Assembly (NCBI GenBank): GCA_965222125.1
Contig: CBDCTC010000006.1
Span: forward strand, 310,001-374,000
Direction: 5' to 3'
DNA length: 64,000 nucleotides
Source of the DNA: CAZENU01 sp965222125
GTDB lineage: Bacteria > Chloroflexota > Dehalococcoidia > Lucifugimonadales > CAZENU01
Every line of letters starts with the position of its first letter. Position 1 is the stretch's first letter. Positions 35,217 through 44,055 of this stretch are shown piece by piece. A model generated the notes under the pieces. That model was given only the letters and a program-made list of their open reading frames with translations. It was not told where the DNA came from and made no database searches. A program made the translations under genes and the position numbers.

Positions 35217-37092
35217 CCCAGATTCCCCACCTAGATAAGAGGAAGACCTCGTTGGAGCCCGACGCGATGCGGGCTAAGATGGTTGTTGAGCAAACGAACC
35301 GATCACCAACGAGGTGCATCTATTATGAAGCAAGGCTTACTGGGGTTCCAGTACGAGCAGGAGAAGGGCTCGACAGGTATGACGGGACTGTCCGGGCTGA
35401 TGACGTACGTGGAGTTGATGGACGCAGCGGGTTTGAGGTCGTCGGTGGAACGCCACGTGAGACTGCGGGAGTGTGGTCAGGGCTGGACGGACAGCCAGAT
35501 AATCACGTCGCTGATACTGCTGAACTTGGCAGGCGGTGAGTCGGTGATGGACCTGGAGGTTCTGGAGAAGGACGCAGGTTTGTGCAGGGTACTTCGCCAT
35601 GCCGAGACCTGGGGGATGGGTAGTAGGGAGCGCAGGGCGCTGAAGGCGAGATGGCGAGTCGAGCGTCTTCGGAGCGTGCCGTCGGAGTCTGCGGTGTTCC
35701 GGTATCTGGAGAGGTTCCATGACGCGGGCGAGGAGGCGATGCGGGAAGCTCACGGAGCATTCATACCTGCTCCCAACGGAGCTATGGAGGGTCTGGGGAA
35801 GGTGAACGCCGACCTGGTGGGCTTCGTGCAGAGCCGTTCGCCTCAGACCGAGGCCACACTGGACATGGACGCCTGTCTGGTGGAGACACACAAGCAGGAG
35901 GCGCTCCACAGCTACAAGAAGTACAGGGCCTACCAGCCGCTGACCACCTACTGGGCAGAGGCCGACCAGATTGTGCATTCTGAGTTTCGGGACGGCAATG
36001 TACCTGCGGGCCATCAGCAGTTACGAGTGTTGATTGAAGGGCTGGGCCGTCTGCCTGCGGGGGTGGAGAAGGTGATGCTGAGGTCGGATACGGCGGGGTA
36101 CCAGCGGGAGTTGCTGCGGTACTGCGCGGAGGGTAGAGACGAGCGGTTCGGGGTGATCGAGTTCGCGGTTGGGGTCGACGTGACGACGGAGTTCCGCCGT
36201 GCGGTGTCCGAGGTCGCCGAGCAAGACTGGCAGACGCTGTACCGCAAGGTTGGGGAGCATCGTGTGGACACGGGTCAGCAGTGGGCTGATGTGAACTTCG
36301 TGCCCAACTGGATAGGGCACTCCAAAAACAGCCCTGAGTATCGGTTCATAGCTACCAGGGAGCGGTTGATCGAACAGCCTCTGCCGGGAATGGAGGGGCA
36401 GATGGAGCTTCCGTTCCCCGCGATGGAGCTGTCCAACAGAGGCTGGTACAAGGTCTTCGGAGTGGTGACCAACCGGAGCATTGCGGGAGATGAGTTGATC
36501 TGGTGGTCGAGGCAGAGATGTGGCAAGGGCGAGGAGGTCCACGGCGTCCTCAAGAGTGACCTTGCCGGGGGCAGGCTTCCGTCGGGGCTGTTCGGAGCCA
36601 ACGCAGCATGGTGGGCGATAGCAGTGTTGGCCTTCAACTTGAACTCTGCCATGAAGCGGCTGGTGTTGGGCGGACAGTGGGTGGGCAAGCGTCTGAAGGC
36701 GGTGCGCTTCGCCCTGATCGCCCTACCGGGCCGTGTGGTGCGTCACGCCAGGAGGTTGATCATCCGTCTTGCCCGTGGCCATCCCTCATACGAGTTGCTG
36801 CTCAGGGCGCGGCAGAGAATATTGGCGCTGGCTGCCGAGCCGTATCGGGCATAGGCGACCCTGCCTGGAGCATCGGTTTGTAGGCGACTCTGCCGAGTTG
36901 CCAGGCCGGGCCATGCCTTCTTCGGCCTGACAACAGCCACAATTGGCAGCGAACCGCTGCCGATACCCTCAAAGACGGCACCCGAGACCCTGTCCGATGC
37001 CGATCATGTCATGCGTCACCCCAAGTCGACACCCGGACACCCCCTGAAAGCACACGAAACAACTCCCAACCATGTCAGGTGGGGGATTTGGG
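35217..37092 (+). mobile_element. IS1380-family element, copy 2, complete
   Basis: Left end CCCAGATTCCCCACCTAGAT at 35217 and right end GTCAGGTGGGGGATTTGGG at 37074-37092 enclose an intact transposase. It begins four bases after copy 1 ends, so the two are in tandem. Right after its end (37101) the rraA promoter copy starts. Confidence 0.88.
35325..36854 (+). CDS. IS1380-family transposase
   Basis: 509 residues, intact DDE enzyme. Recognisable segments: TLDMDACLVETHKQEAL (first aspartate, about residue 190), VEKVMLRSDTAGYQRELL (second, about 255), CGKGEEVHGVLKSDLAGGRL (glutamate, about 410), and GANAAWWAIAVLAFNLNSAM. The start ATG at 35325 follows AACGAGG. The right-end region 36855-37092 is the element's non-coding tail. 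Probably the active source of copy 1. Confidence 0.92.
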   Translation: MKQGLLGFQYEQEKGSTGMTGLSGLMTYVELMDAAGLRSSVERHVRLRECGQGWTDSQIITSLILLNLAGGESVMDLEVLEKDAGLCRVLRHAETWGMGSRERRALKARWRVERLRSVPSESAVFRYLERFHDAGEEAMREAHGAFIPAPNGAMEGLGKVNADLVGFVQSRSPQTEATLDMDACLVETHKQEALHSYKKYRAYQPLTTYWAEADQIVHSEFRDGNVPAGHQQLRVLIEGLGRLPAGVEKVMLRSDTAGYQRELLRYCAEGRDERFGVIEFAVGVDVTTEFRRAVSEVAEQDWQTLYRKVGEHRVDTGQQWADVNFVPNWIGHSKNSPEYRFIATRERLIEQPLPGMEGQMELPFPAMELSNRGWYKVFGVVTNRSIAGDELIWWSRQRCGKGEEVHGVLKSDLAGGRLPSGLFGANAAWWAIAVLAFNLNSAMKRLVLGGQWVGKRLKAVRFALIALPGRVVRHARRLIIRLARGHPSYELLLRARQRILALAAEPYRA

Positions 37093-37105
37093 ATCCCCAC
37101 TCCGG

Positions 37106-37134
37106 TTGATGCCCAACATGGGCGCATATATAAT
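37106..37134 (+). promoter_or_regulatory. Promoter of the rraA-TPP enzyme genes
   Basis: TTGATG at 37106-37111, 17 bases, TATAAT at 37129-37134, followed by CGCG. The same promoter is duplicated at 27949-27977. The first gene starts 57 bases downstream. Confidence 0.75.
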
Positions 37135-37190
37135 CGCGCGCCAGGGGCCGGTCGAGCCGAACAATCCGGCGGCCGGCTAGGAGGACACCT

Positions 37191-37898
37191 TTGAAACCCG
37201 CATCGCAGGAAGTGCTGGACGCCATCGCCGACTTCGACTCGGCCACCATATTCAACGCGGTCGTGAAGTGCATGGGGGGCTCACAGGGCGGCACTGAGAT
37301 CGATATCCCGGTGAACTACACGGGCCCCGAGCTGCGCTGCCACATGGCCGACATGGGTGTCGTGGTCGGGTACGCGGTCACCGCCGAGGTGACGTGCATC
37401 GACCCCGACTCCGAGCCGCTGGACTGGGACTCCTACTACGACATGCTCGACTCGGCCGACGGCCCGACCGTCGCCGTGCTCAGGGACGTAGATTCGCGTC
37501 CGGGCCGTGGCGCCGCGTTCGGCGACGGCATGGCGGCCGTGCACAAGGCGCTCGGAGCCAGGGGCGCCGTCGTCGACGGCTCGATACGCGACGTGGCGGG
37601 GATCAGGGAGGTCGGCCTGCCGATGTGGAGCACCGGCGTCGTGCCGGGCCACGGCGTGTTCAATCTGACACGCATCGGCGTCTCGGTCACCGTTGCCGGA
37701 CTGCGCATCCTTCCGGGCGAGCTGCTCGTCGCGGACGGGGACGGCTGCACCAAGGTCCCCGCGGGCATGGACCCCGAAGACGTCCTGCAGGCCGCGCGGG
37801 AGATCAGGGCCTTTGAGTCCACGGTCCGGGTCCTCGCCGACTCGCCGGACTTCACGCTTCAGAAGTACAGGGAGTGGCGGGCCGCCAACCTCAAGTAG
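37191..37898 (+). CDS. RraA-family protein (aldolase/decarboxylase-like)
   Basis: Likely a 4-hydroxy-4-methyl-2-oxoglutarate aldolase-type or oxaloacetate decarboxylase enzyme; the RraA fold also includes an RNase E inhibitor. 235 residues. The family signature is clear: FGDGMAAVHKALGARGAVVD followed by GSIRDVAGIREVGLPMWSTG (substrate arginine and metal aspartate), and VSVTVAGLRILPGELLVADG with DGCTKVP. Start TTG at 37191 with AGGAGG upstream. The following genes suggest catabolism and not RNA turnover. Confidence 0.87.
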   Translation: MKPASQEVLDAIADFDSATIFNAVVKCMGGSQGGTEIDIPVNYTGPELRCHMADMGVVVGYAVTAEVTCIDPDSEPLDWDSYYDMLDSADGPTVAVLRDVDSRPGRGAAFGDGMAAVHKALGARGAVVDGSIRDVAGIREVGLPMWSTGVVPGHGVFNLTRIGVSVTVAGLRILPGELLVADGDGCTKVPAGMDPEDVLQAAREIRAFESTVRVLADSPDFTLQKYREWRAANLK

Positions 37899-37940
37899 CG
37901 AGCCCGCGTCCGCCCCAACCGTCTCGAAAGGAGCTACAGT

Positions 37941-39575
37941 ATGCACGGAGTCGACGCCATTGCCGAGGTGCTCAGACGCGAGGGCGTTGAGTACCTGTCC
38001 GTCTACCCGGCCCAGCCGCTGATCGACGCGTGCGCCAAGGTCGGCGTAAGGCCCGTGATATGCCGGCAGGAACGCGTCGGGATGGCCATCTCGGACGGGT
38101 TCAGCCGCACGACGAACGGCAACCGGATCGGCGTGTTCGCGTCGCAGGTGGGCCCGGGCACGGAGAACTCGTTCCCAGGCGCCGCCCAGGCGTTCGCCGA
38201 CAACGTGCCCATTCTCCACTTGGCCGGCGGCGACATGAACGACAGGGTGCACGTCGAGCCGGTCTTCGACCCTGTCGAGAACTACCGCCACGTCACGAGG
38301 TGGGCGGCGCGTATCGGATCGACGGCCCGGATTCCGGAGTTGATGCGGCGCGCCTTCTACCAGCTCCGCACAGGCAAGACCGGGCCGGTGCTGCTCGAGA
38401 TAGCCGGGGACGTCTGGTTCTCCGACATCGACGGCGAGCTGGACTACGAGCCGGTGAGACCCAGCAGGGCGGCGCCCGACCCGACGGACGTAGCCGCGGC
38501 CGCCGAGGCGCTGCTCTCGGCCGAGCGGCCGGTGATACACGCCGGCCAGGGCTGCCTGTACGCGGAGGCATGGGACGAGCTCAAGGAGCTGGCCGAGCTG
38601 CTTCAGGCCCCGGTGCTGACCACGATGCAGGGGAAGAGCGTCTTCCCCGAGGACCATCCCCTGGCTCTCGGCGCGGCCACCGTGTCGAAGACGAAGCAGT
38701 CCGTACACTTCGTCGCCAACGCGGACGTGATCTTCGGAGTCGGATGCAGCTTCACCTCGACCCACTACGGCATGACGATCCCCTCCGGCAAGACGATCGT
38801 TCACAACAGCGCCAATGCCGGCGACATCAACAAGGACGTCAGAGTGGACTTTCCGCTGCTGGGCGACGCCCGGCTGGCCCTCGGGGCGCTCATAGCCGAA
38901 GTCAAGGCCCGGACCGGCGGGGCCGGCAGGCAGACCGAGACCGACGTCGCGGCGGAGGTGGCCGCGGTCAAGCAGGAGTGGCTGGACGACTGGATGCCCC
39001 AGCTCACCTCGGACGAGGTGCCCATCAACCAGTACAGGATCATCTGGGACCTTCTGCATCACGTCGACCGGGCGAACACGATCATCACCCACGACTCCGG
39101 CAGTCCCAGGGAGCAGCTCGTGCCGTTCTGGGAGTGCGTCGCCCCCAGGACCTACATGGGTTGGGGGAAGTCCACGCAGCTCGGCTACGGCCTCGGCCTG
39201 ATCATGGGGGCGAAGCTGGCCGAGCCGGACAAGCTGTGCATCAACATCATGGGGGACGCGGCCATGGGCATGGTGGGGATGGACATAGAAACGGCCGTGA
39301 GGAACAAGCTGGGCATCCTGTCCATCGTGTTCGACAACGACGTCATGGCCATCGAGCGCAACAACCAGCCATACACGGCCGACACGATGGACTCGTTGGC
39401 GCTGGGCGGCGACTACAAGACCATCGCCGAGGCGCTCGGCGCGTGGAGCAAGGTCGTCGACAGGCCGGACGACTTCATCCCGGCGCTCGACGAGGCCATC
39501 GCGGTCACGGCGACGGGTCGGCCGGCCCTGCTCGACTGCATCGTCAAAGAGGGCTACGACTTCTCGCGCTACTAG
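37941..39575 (+). CDS. Thiamine-pyrophosphate enzyme, acetolactate synthase-like
   Basis: TPP-dependent decarboxylase or carboligase of the acetolactate synthase/benzoylformate decarboxylase superfamily. 544 residues with the N-terminal PYR domain (VICRQERVGMAISDGFSRTT: catalytic glutamate region), a central domain (ADVIFGVGCSFTSTHYGMTI) and C-terminal TPP domain with NIMGDAAMGMVGMDIETAVR, the GDG-like motif, and IVFDNDVMAIERNN. It begins 42 bases after the RraA gene behind AAAGGAG and is probably co-transcribed. It differs clearly from the biosynthetic IlvB at 49.8 kb, so a degradative role is inferred. Confidence 0.88.
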   Translation: MHGVDAIAEVLRREGVEYLSVYPAQPLIDACAKVGVRPVICRQERVGMAISDGFSRTTNGNRIGVFASQVGPGTENSFPGAAQAFADNVPILHLAGGDMNDRVHVEPVFDPVENYRHVTRWAARIGSTARIPELMRRAFYQLRTGKTGPVLLEIAGDVWFSDIDGELDYEPVRPSRAAPDPTDVAAAAEALLSAERPVIHAGQGCLYAEAWDELKELAELLQAPVLTTMQGKSVFPEDHPLALGAATVSKTKQSVHFVANADVIFGVGCSFTSTHYGMTIPSGKTIVHNSANAGDINKDVRVDFPLLGDARLALGALIAEVKARTGGAGRQTETDVAAEVAAVKQEWLDDWMPQLTSDEVPINQYRIIWDLLHHVDRANTIITHDSGSPREQLVPFWECVAPRTYMGWGKSTQLGYGLGLIMGAKLAEPDKLCINIMGDAAMGMVGMDIETAVRNKLGILSIVFDNDVMAIERNNQPYTADTMDSLALGGDYKTIAEALGAWSKVVDRPDDFIPALDEAIAVTATGRPALLDCIVKEGYDFSRY

Positions 39576-39642
39576 CGGCCATGGTCTCGGCGCCCCGGGC
39601 GGCCGAGTCGGCCAGCGGTGTCATAGTCAGAGGAGGAGCGAC

Positions 39643-40071
39643 ATGATCACGGGGATGAATCACGCCGGGCTCGTAGTCAAGGACCTCGAGCAGGCCCTGG
39701 AGTTCTACCACGGGCTGCTCGGCCTCCGGATCATCGCTCGCCGCGAGCGGGAGGGCGGCCCCATCGACCAGGTCGTCGGCTACCCGAACACCCACCTGAT
39801 AATCGCCAACGTGGGCTTCGATCAGCACTCCAGCATCGAGCTGATCCAGTACGCGCATCCGCCGCCCGACGACCGGCCGACTGAGGAGCGCGCCGTGCTC
39901 GGCGGCAGCCACATCTGCTTCGACGTGGACGACATCGACGAGACGCACCGCGCGATCGTCGAGGGCGGCGCCACCGGGCTGAATCCCCCCGTCGAGATCG
40001 TTCCGGGCCGCAAGGCGTGCTACATGCAGGACCCCGACGGCAACTGGATCGAGCTCCTCCAGACAAGCTAG
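39643..40071 (+). CDS. VOC-family (glyoxalase/dioxygenase) protein
   Basis: Metal-binding protein of the glyoxalase/extradiol dioxygenase fold. 142 residues: MNHAGLVVKDLEQALEFYHG with the first metal histidine, IELIQYAHPP with a glutamate, SHICFDVDDIDETHRAIVEG with the second histidine, and a final DPDGNWIELLQTS glutamate. All four metal-ligand positions are present, so it is likely an enzyme (lyase, epimerase or dioxygenase). GGAGGAG precedes the ATG. It follows the TPP enzyme in the same direction. Confidence 0.88.
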   Translation: MITGMNHAGLVVKDLEQALEFYHGLLGLRIIARREREGGPIDQVVGYPNTHLIIANVGFDQHSSIELIQYAHPPPDDRPTEERAVLGGSHICFDVDDIDETHRAIVEGGATGLNPPVEIVPGRKACYMQDPDGNWIELLQTS

Positions 40072-40187
40072 AGGCAGCGGAACAGGCGGGACCAATGTGC
40101 GGCTCTTGATCCCGCAATTGGTCGGCGTGCGGCCAAGCCTGGCCCTCGTGATACCATGGATACAGTGAAGGAGGGGGCTAGAGTCTC

Positions 40188-40547
40188 GTGGCTATTCTAG
40201 GAACCGCCTACATCTATGTGACAGGAGTGGCCGAGCGGGAAGGGGACCAATGGGTATCCTTCTGTAAGAAGTTGGGCACGGCAAGCGGTGGTGACACGCC
40301 AGAGGAAGCCCTTGCCAACCTTGACGAAGCTGTCCAAGTCTACCTCGAAACCCTGGCAGAGTATGGTGAGCTCGACCGCGTATTCGGTGAACGCGGCATA
40401 GCGGTCGGGCGAGATGTATCGACAGATGACCTGGTGCCGCACCGGGGCCCGGAGCGCAAGCTGGGCGCGCTGACGGGAAAGCTCTGGATAGCCCCGGACT
40501 CCGATGAAACTCCGCCCGACCTCATTCAGGACTTCGAGGGCCGGTAG
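40188..40547 (+). CDS. HicB-like antitoxin domain protein
   Basis: 119 residues; the N-terminal YVTGVAEREGDQWVSFCKKL and ASGGDTPEEALANLDEAVQV are typical of the HicB/UPF0150 partial RNase H fold, followed by a tail without a recognised DNA-binding motif. Start GTG 40188 with GGAGGGGG upstream. Its stop overlaps a PIN-toxin remnant by one base, so it was probably the antitoxin of that pair (a HicB-PIN arrangement). Confidence 0.75.
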   Translation: MAILGTAYIYVTGVAEREGDQWVSFCKKLGTASGGDTPEEALANLDEAVQVYLETLAEYGELDRVFGERGIAVGRDVSTDDLVPHRGPERKLGALTGKLWIAPDSDETPPDLIQDFEGR

Positions 40548-40645
40548 TGCAGCGCCTCCTGCTCGATACTCATGTGCCGCTGAGGGCACAGGCCGAAGGG
40601 CCGAGCATAGTTACCGCCGACCCGCGTATTTCTCTGTACGGGTGC
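40547..40645 (+). pseudogene. PIN-domain toxin remnant with internal deletion
   Basis: Starts VQRLLLDTHVPLRA, the beginning of a VapC-type PIN domain (first aspartate), and jumps directly to SIVTADPRISLYG, the typical C-terminal end. About 100 central codons are missing. The frame then runs into non-coding DNA. Confidence 0.6.
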
Positions 40646-40776
40646 GCACGATCACGGCTTGACGGAGAGAGAGAGCGACCTCCCGGCGGCTCTCTCCGTG
40701 CTTCTGGTACCGCGTGGGCCGTGATGTCGCCATGGGCTCGTCCAAGGACGCTGTGGACTGTGCCCCGGGTTCGGTC

Positions 40777-40785
40777 TGATATAAT
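40777..40785 (+). promoter_or_regulatory. Extended -10 promoter of the GH127-like operon
   Basis: TGATATAAT, an extended -10, followed by CGCGG as in the rraA promoter. No good -35 is seen. The next start codon is at 40822 with AAGGAGG. Confidence 0.5.
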
Positions 40786-40821
40786 CGCGGCCCGCCGAAT
40801 ACGGCGCCAAGGAGGCCGCTC

Positions 40822-42411
40822 ATGGGGAAGCTGAGCGACGTCAATACCAGGGACATCCGCGTTGCTATCGAGCTCGGGTGCCACACGATGTCGAGCGTCT
40901 TCGACCCCGACGACCGCGACATCCCCTACTTCCGCGCTCGCGCCCGTCCGGACGCTTACCTTGGGCTCCCGTCCGAGAACCATGTGCCGGGCCGCCACCT
41001 GAACGCGCTGCTCAACTCCGAGGACGCCGGTGGGATACGCCTCGACGAGGACGCGGTCGATAAACACGCGCGCGCCTGCTTCTTCTCCTACGGCGGCGCG
41101 CTGCCGCTGCCGCTGCACCGCGTCGACCCCGCCGGCCAGCCGTCGAAGCTGCTCGTGCACGACATCCGGGAGGGCTTCCACGCCCTCTACTCGCTCGTAA
41201 AGTACCGCCGTTCCGAGAGAGCACGGGAGCTGGCCGAGGCCAGCATCGCGGCAATCTTCGACCTGTGGCGCCCGGACACGGGCTGGGACGTCGCCGGGCT
41301 GCGGGACCGCGGCGTCGAGTTCTGGGACCATCCGGCGAAGTCGCTGGTCTACAACTTGGGCCGGTCGGTCGGCCCGCTGGTGAAGTACTACCGGGCCACG
41401 GGATATGGTCCCGCCCTTGAGCTGGCCGTCGCGCTCAAGGAGAAGCTGATCGAGGACATCTACCTCGAAGACGGCTCCCACGACAACGGCCGGTTCAGCC
41501 ACCACAGCCACTCCACGACGTGCGTATTGTCGTCCCTGGCGCAGCTCGCGGACCTGACGAGCGACTCCAACCTGATGGACCGCGTCAGGGTGTTCTACGA
41601 CAACGGCCTCCAGACGATAAGGAACGAGATCGGCTGGTCGATCGAGGCCACCGCCGAGCCCGACGAGGACTATCCGCAGGGACGCAACCCCGACCGTGGT
41701 GAGTCGAACAACACGGGAGACATCGTCGAGACGGCGTTGATCCTGGGCCGCTGGGGCCGCCCAGAGTACTACCAGGACGCCGAGCGCATCCTGAGAGGCC
41801 ATCTGCTGCCGTCCCAGCTCCGGGACGTCTCCTGGATAGAGCAGCCGGACAACCCCGATGGCGTCGACGGCAGGCGCGACGTCGCGGAACGGATGCGCGG
41901 CGCCTTCGGCACCCCGGCGCCCTACGGCCACGAGGCGATAGGGATGCAGGCAGTCGGCTTCGCGATGGACATAGTGGGCGGCTCCGTCGGCTCGCTCTGC
42001 GAGGCGTACCGTGAGGTCTCCAGGCGGGACGAGGCGGGCCACTGGGTCAACCTGCTGTTCGACCACGAGACAGCCGACGTCCAGGTAGAGTCGCCGTACA
42101 CGCACCCGGCGCTGACGGTCCGCGTTAAGCGGCCAGGACCTCTCTTCGTTCGGATGCCGCTCTGGACGGATCCCGCTCAGGTTGTCATCGACGGCGCGGC
42201 TGACCGGCCGCGTTTCGCCAACGGCTACTTCTTCGTGCCGGAGCCGCCGATCAACCGCCCGATCTCGTTCCGGTTCCCGCTGCCTACCGAAGAGATCACG
42301 ATGCGGCACAGAACGCGCGATATCCGGGTGCGATTCCGCGGCGACGAGGTCGTGGCTATGGACAACCACGGCGCCGATCTCACATACTTCGATCCGTTCG
42401 ACACCACGTGA
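40822..42411 (+). CDS. GH127-like (DUF1680) six-hairpin glycosidase-type protein
   Basis: 529 residues with a long alpha-helical part (DIREGFHALYSLVKYRRSER, FWDHPAKSLVYNLGRSVGPL, HDNGRFSHHSHSTTCVLSSL) and a C-terminal beta part containing NLLFDHETADVQVESPYTHP and LTVRVKRPGPLFVRMPLW, the arrangement of beta-L-arabinofuranosidase-like proteins. The catalytic cysteines of GH127 are not obvious, so the reaction is uncertain. Start ATG with AAGGAGG. Its stop overlaps a GTG by four bases at the following GMC gene, which indicates one transcript. Confidence 0.65.
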   Translation: MGKLSDVNTRDIRVAIELGCHTMSSVFDPDDRDIPYFRARARPDAYLGLPSENHVPGRHLNALLNSEDAGGIRLDEDAVDKHARACFFSYGGALPLPLHRVDPAGQPSKLLVHDIREGFHALYSLVKYRRSERARELAEASIAAIFDLWRPDTGWDVAGLRDRGVEFWDHPAKSLVYNLGRSVGPLVKYYRATGYGPALELAVALKEKLIEDIYLEDGSHDNGRFSHHSHSTTCVLSSLAQLADLTSDSNLMDRVRVFYDNGLQTIRNEIGWSIEATAEPDEDYPQGRNPDRGESNNTGDIVETALILGRWGRPEYYQDAERILRGHLLPSQLRDVSWIEQPDNPDGVDGRRDVAERMRGAFGTPAPYGHEAIGMQAVGFAMDIVGGSVGSLCEAYREVSRRDEAGHWVNLLFDHETADVQVESPYTHPALTVRVKRPGPLFVRMPLWTDPAQVVIDGAADRPRFANGYFFVPEPPINRPISFRFPLPTEEITMRHRTRDIRVRFRGDEVVAMDNHGADLTYFDPFDTT

Positions 42412-42434
42412 GCCAGGTGACGAGGGCGGTGGGC

Positions 42435-44036
42435 ATGAACAACGACATCGTAGACGTGCTGGTGATCGGGGCGGGCCCCTCGGGCGCCGCGTTCACGTGG
42501 AGCCTGAGCGAGGCCGGCGTCGACGTCCTGTGCCTTGAGCAGGGCGACTGGCCCGACAAGGCGGCGTATCCGCAGCTATTCGACGACCACGAGGTCCGCA
42601 GGCAGTCGGAATGGCACCCCGATCCGAACGTTCGGGGCCTGCCCCAGGACTACCCGATCAACGTCGACGACTCGGACATCTATCCGCTGATGCACAACGC
42701 CGTCGGCGGCAGCAGCATCCACTGGGGAGCGCACTTCCCGCGGCTCCACCCGTCGGACTTCAGAATGAAGACCCTGGACGGAGTCGGCGTAGACTGGCCC
42801 GTCTCCTACGGCGAGATCGAGCCCTTCTTCGACCTGAACGACAGGATGTTGGGCATCGCTGGCCTGGCGGGGGACACCGCTTACCCGCCCAAGTCGCCGA
42901 GGCAGATGCCGCCTCTGCCGCTGGGCGTCCTCGGCGAGACGATGGTGAAGGGGTTCGACAGGCTGGGCTGGCACTGGTGGCCGTCGGACAGCGCCATAAA
43001 CACGGCCGAGTACGATGGCCGGGACGCGTGCAACTTCGCCGGCCCCTGCGAGCTGGGGTGCACCCGCGGCGCCAAGGCGACGGCCGACGTCACCTACTGG
43101 CCCAAGGCGCTGGCCAACGGGGCCAGGCTCACCACCGGGACCCGGGTCCGCGAGATCACCCTGGACCGCGACGGTCTGGCGTCCGGCGTCGTCTACCACG
43201 ACGCCGAGGGCGCCGTGCGCGAGCAGCGGGCCCGCAACGTCGTGATGGCGTGCAACGCGGTCGGCACCTCGCGGCTGCTCCTCAACTCACGGTCGCCGCG
43301 CTTCCCGGACGGGCTGGCGAACGGCAGCGGCCTGCTCGGCAAGAACCTGATGATGCACCCGGTCGCGATGGTGACCGGGGTCTTCGATCACGAGGTCGAC
43401 GGCTACAAGGGCCCGCTCGCTTGCGCCCTGTTCAGTCACCAGTTCTACGAGACCGACACGAGCCGCGGGTTCGTGCGCGGCTACGGCTTCCAGGTCGTCA
43501 GGACGTTCGGGCCCGTCTCGGCCGCTCTGGGCGGCGTCGCCGGACATTCGAGGGTTCCGTGGGGCAGGGGCCACCGGGCGGTCTTCTCGGAGCTCTTCAA
43601 CCACTGCATAACCGTGGCGATCCTCGCAGACGACCTGCCGGAGCCGTCCAACCGGGTCGAGCTGGACCCGGAGCTGACGGACAGGGACGGGATTCCGGCG
43701 CCGCGAATCGTCTACAAGACGAACGCCAACAGCAGGAAGATGCTCGACCACGGCATCGCGCGGGCGGAGGAGCTGATGGAGGCGGCCGGGGCCCGGCGTA
43801 CGATGGCGAACCCTCAGATCAGGGCCGGCGGCTGGCACCTCCTGGGCACCGCGCGGATGGGCGACGATCCCGGCAGTTCGGTCGTGAACTCCCACGGGCG
43901 CTCCCACGACGTCCCGAACCTGTATGTCGTGGATGGCAGCGTCTTCGCGACCGGAGGCGCGGTGAACCCGACGTCTACGATCCAGGCGCTGGCGCTCCAC
44001 ATGGCCGACGCCTTCAAGCGGAGTGCGGGAAAGTGA
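42435..44036 (+). CDS. GMC-family flavin oxidoreductase
   Basis: FAD-dependent alcohol or sugar dehydrogenase, the large subunit of a gluconate-2-dehydrogenase-like complex. About 533 residues: VLVIGAGPSGAAFTWSLSEA near the N terminus, AVGGSSIHWGAHFPRLHP, CNFAGPCELGCTRGAKATAD, and the C-terminal GGWHLLGTARMGDDPGSSVV (active-site histidine) and AVNPTSTIQALALHMAD. ATG 42435 puts the FAD loop at the N terminus; GTG 42408, overlapping the previous stop, is an alternative. The small subunit gene follows. Confidence 0.9.
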   Translation: MNNDIVDVLVIGAGPSGAAFTWSLSEAGVDVLCLEQGDWPDKAAYPQLFDDHEVRRQSEWHPDPNVRGLPQDYPINVDDSDIYPLMHNAVGGSSIHWGAHFPRLHPSDFRMKTLDGVGVDWPVSYGEIEPFFDLNDRMLGIAGLAGDTAYPPKSPRQMPPLPLGVLGETMVKGFDRLGWHWWPSDSAINTAEYDGRDACNFAGPCELGCTRGAKATADVTYWPKALANGARLTTGTRVREITLDRDGLASGVVYHDAEGAVREQRARNVVMACNAVGTSRLLLNSRSPRFPDGLANGSGLLGKNLMMHPVAMVTGVFDHEVDGYKGPLACALFSHQFYETDTSRGFVRGYGFQVVRTFGPVSAALGGVAGHSRVPWGRGHRAVFSELFNHCITVAILADDLPEPSNRVELDPELTDRDGIPAPRIVYKTNANSRKMLDHGIARAEELMEAAGARRTMANPQIRAGGWHLLGTARMGDDPGSSVVNSHGRSHDVPNLYVVDGSVFATGGAVNPTSTIQALALHMADAFKRSAGK

Positions 44037-44055
44037 AAGCAAGGAACGCGCAGCT

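Noticed and set aside
27944..37291. Phage attachment sites made by the direct repeats
   Set aside because: There is no integrase or phage structural gene, and the repeats are promoter and coding sequence of a paralogue.
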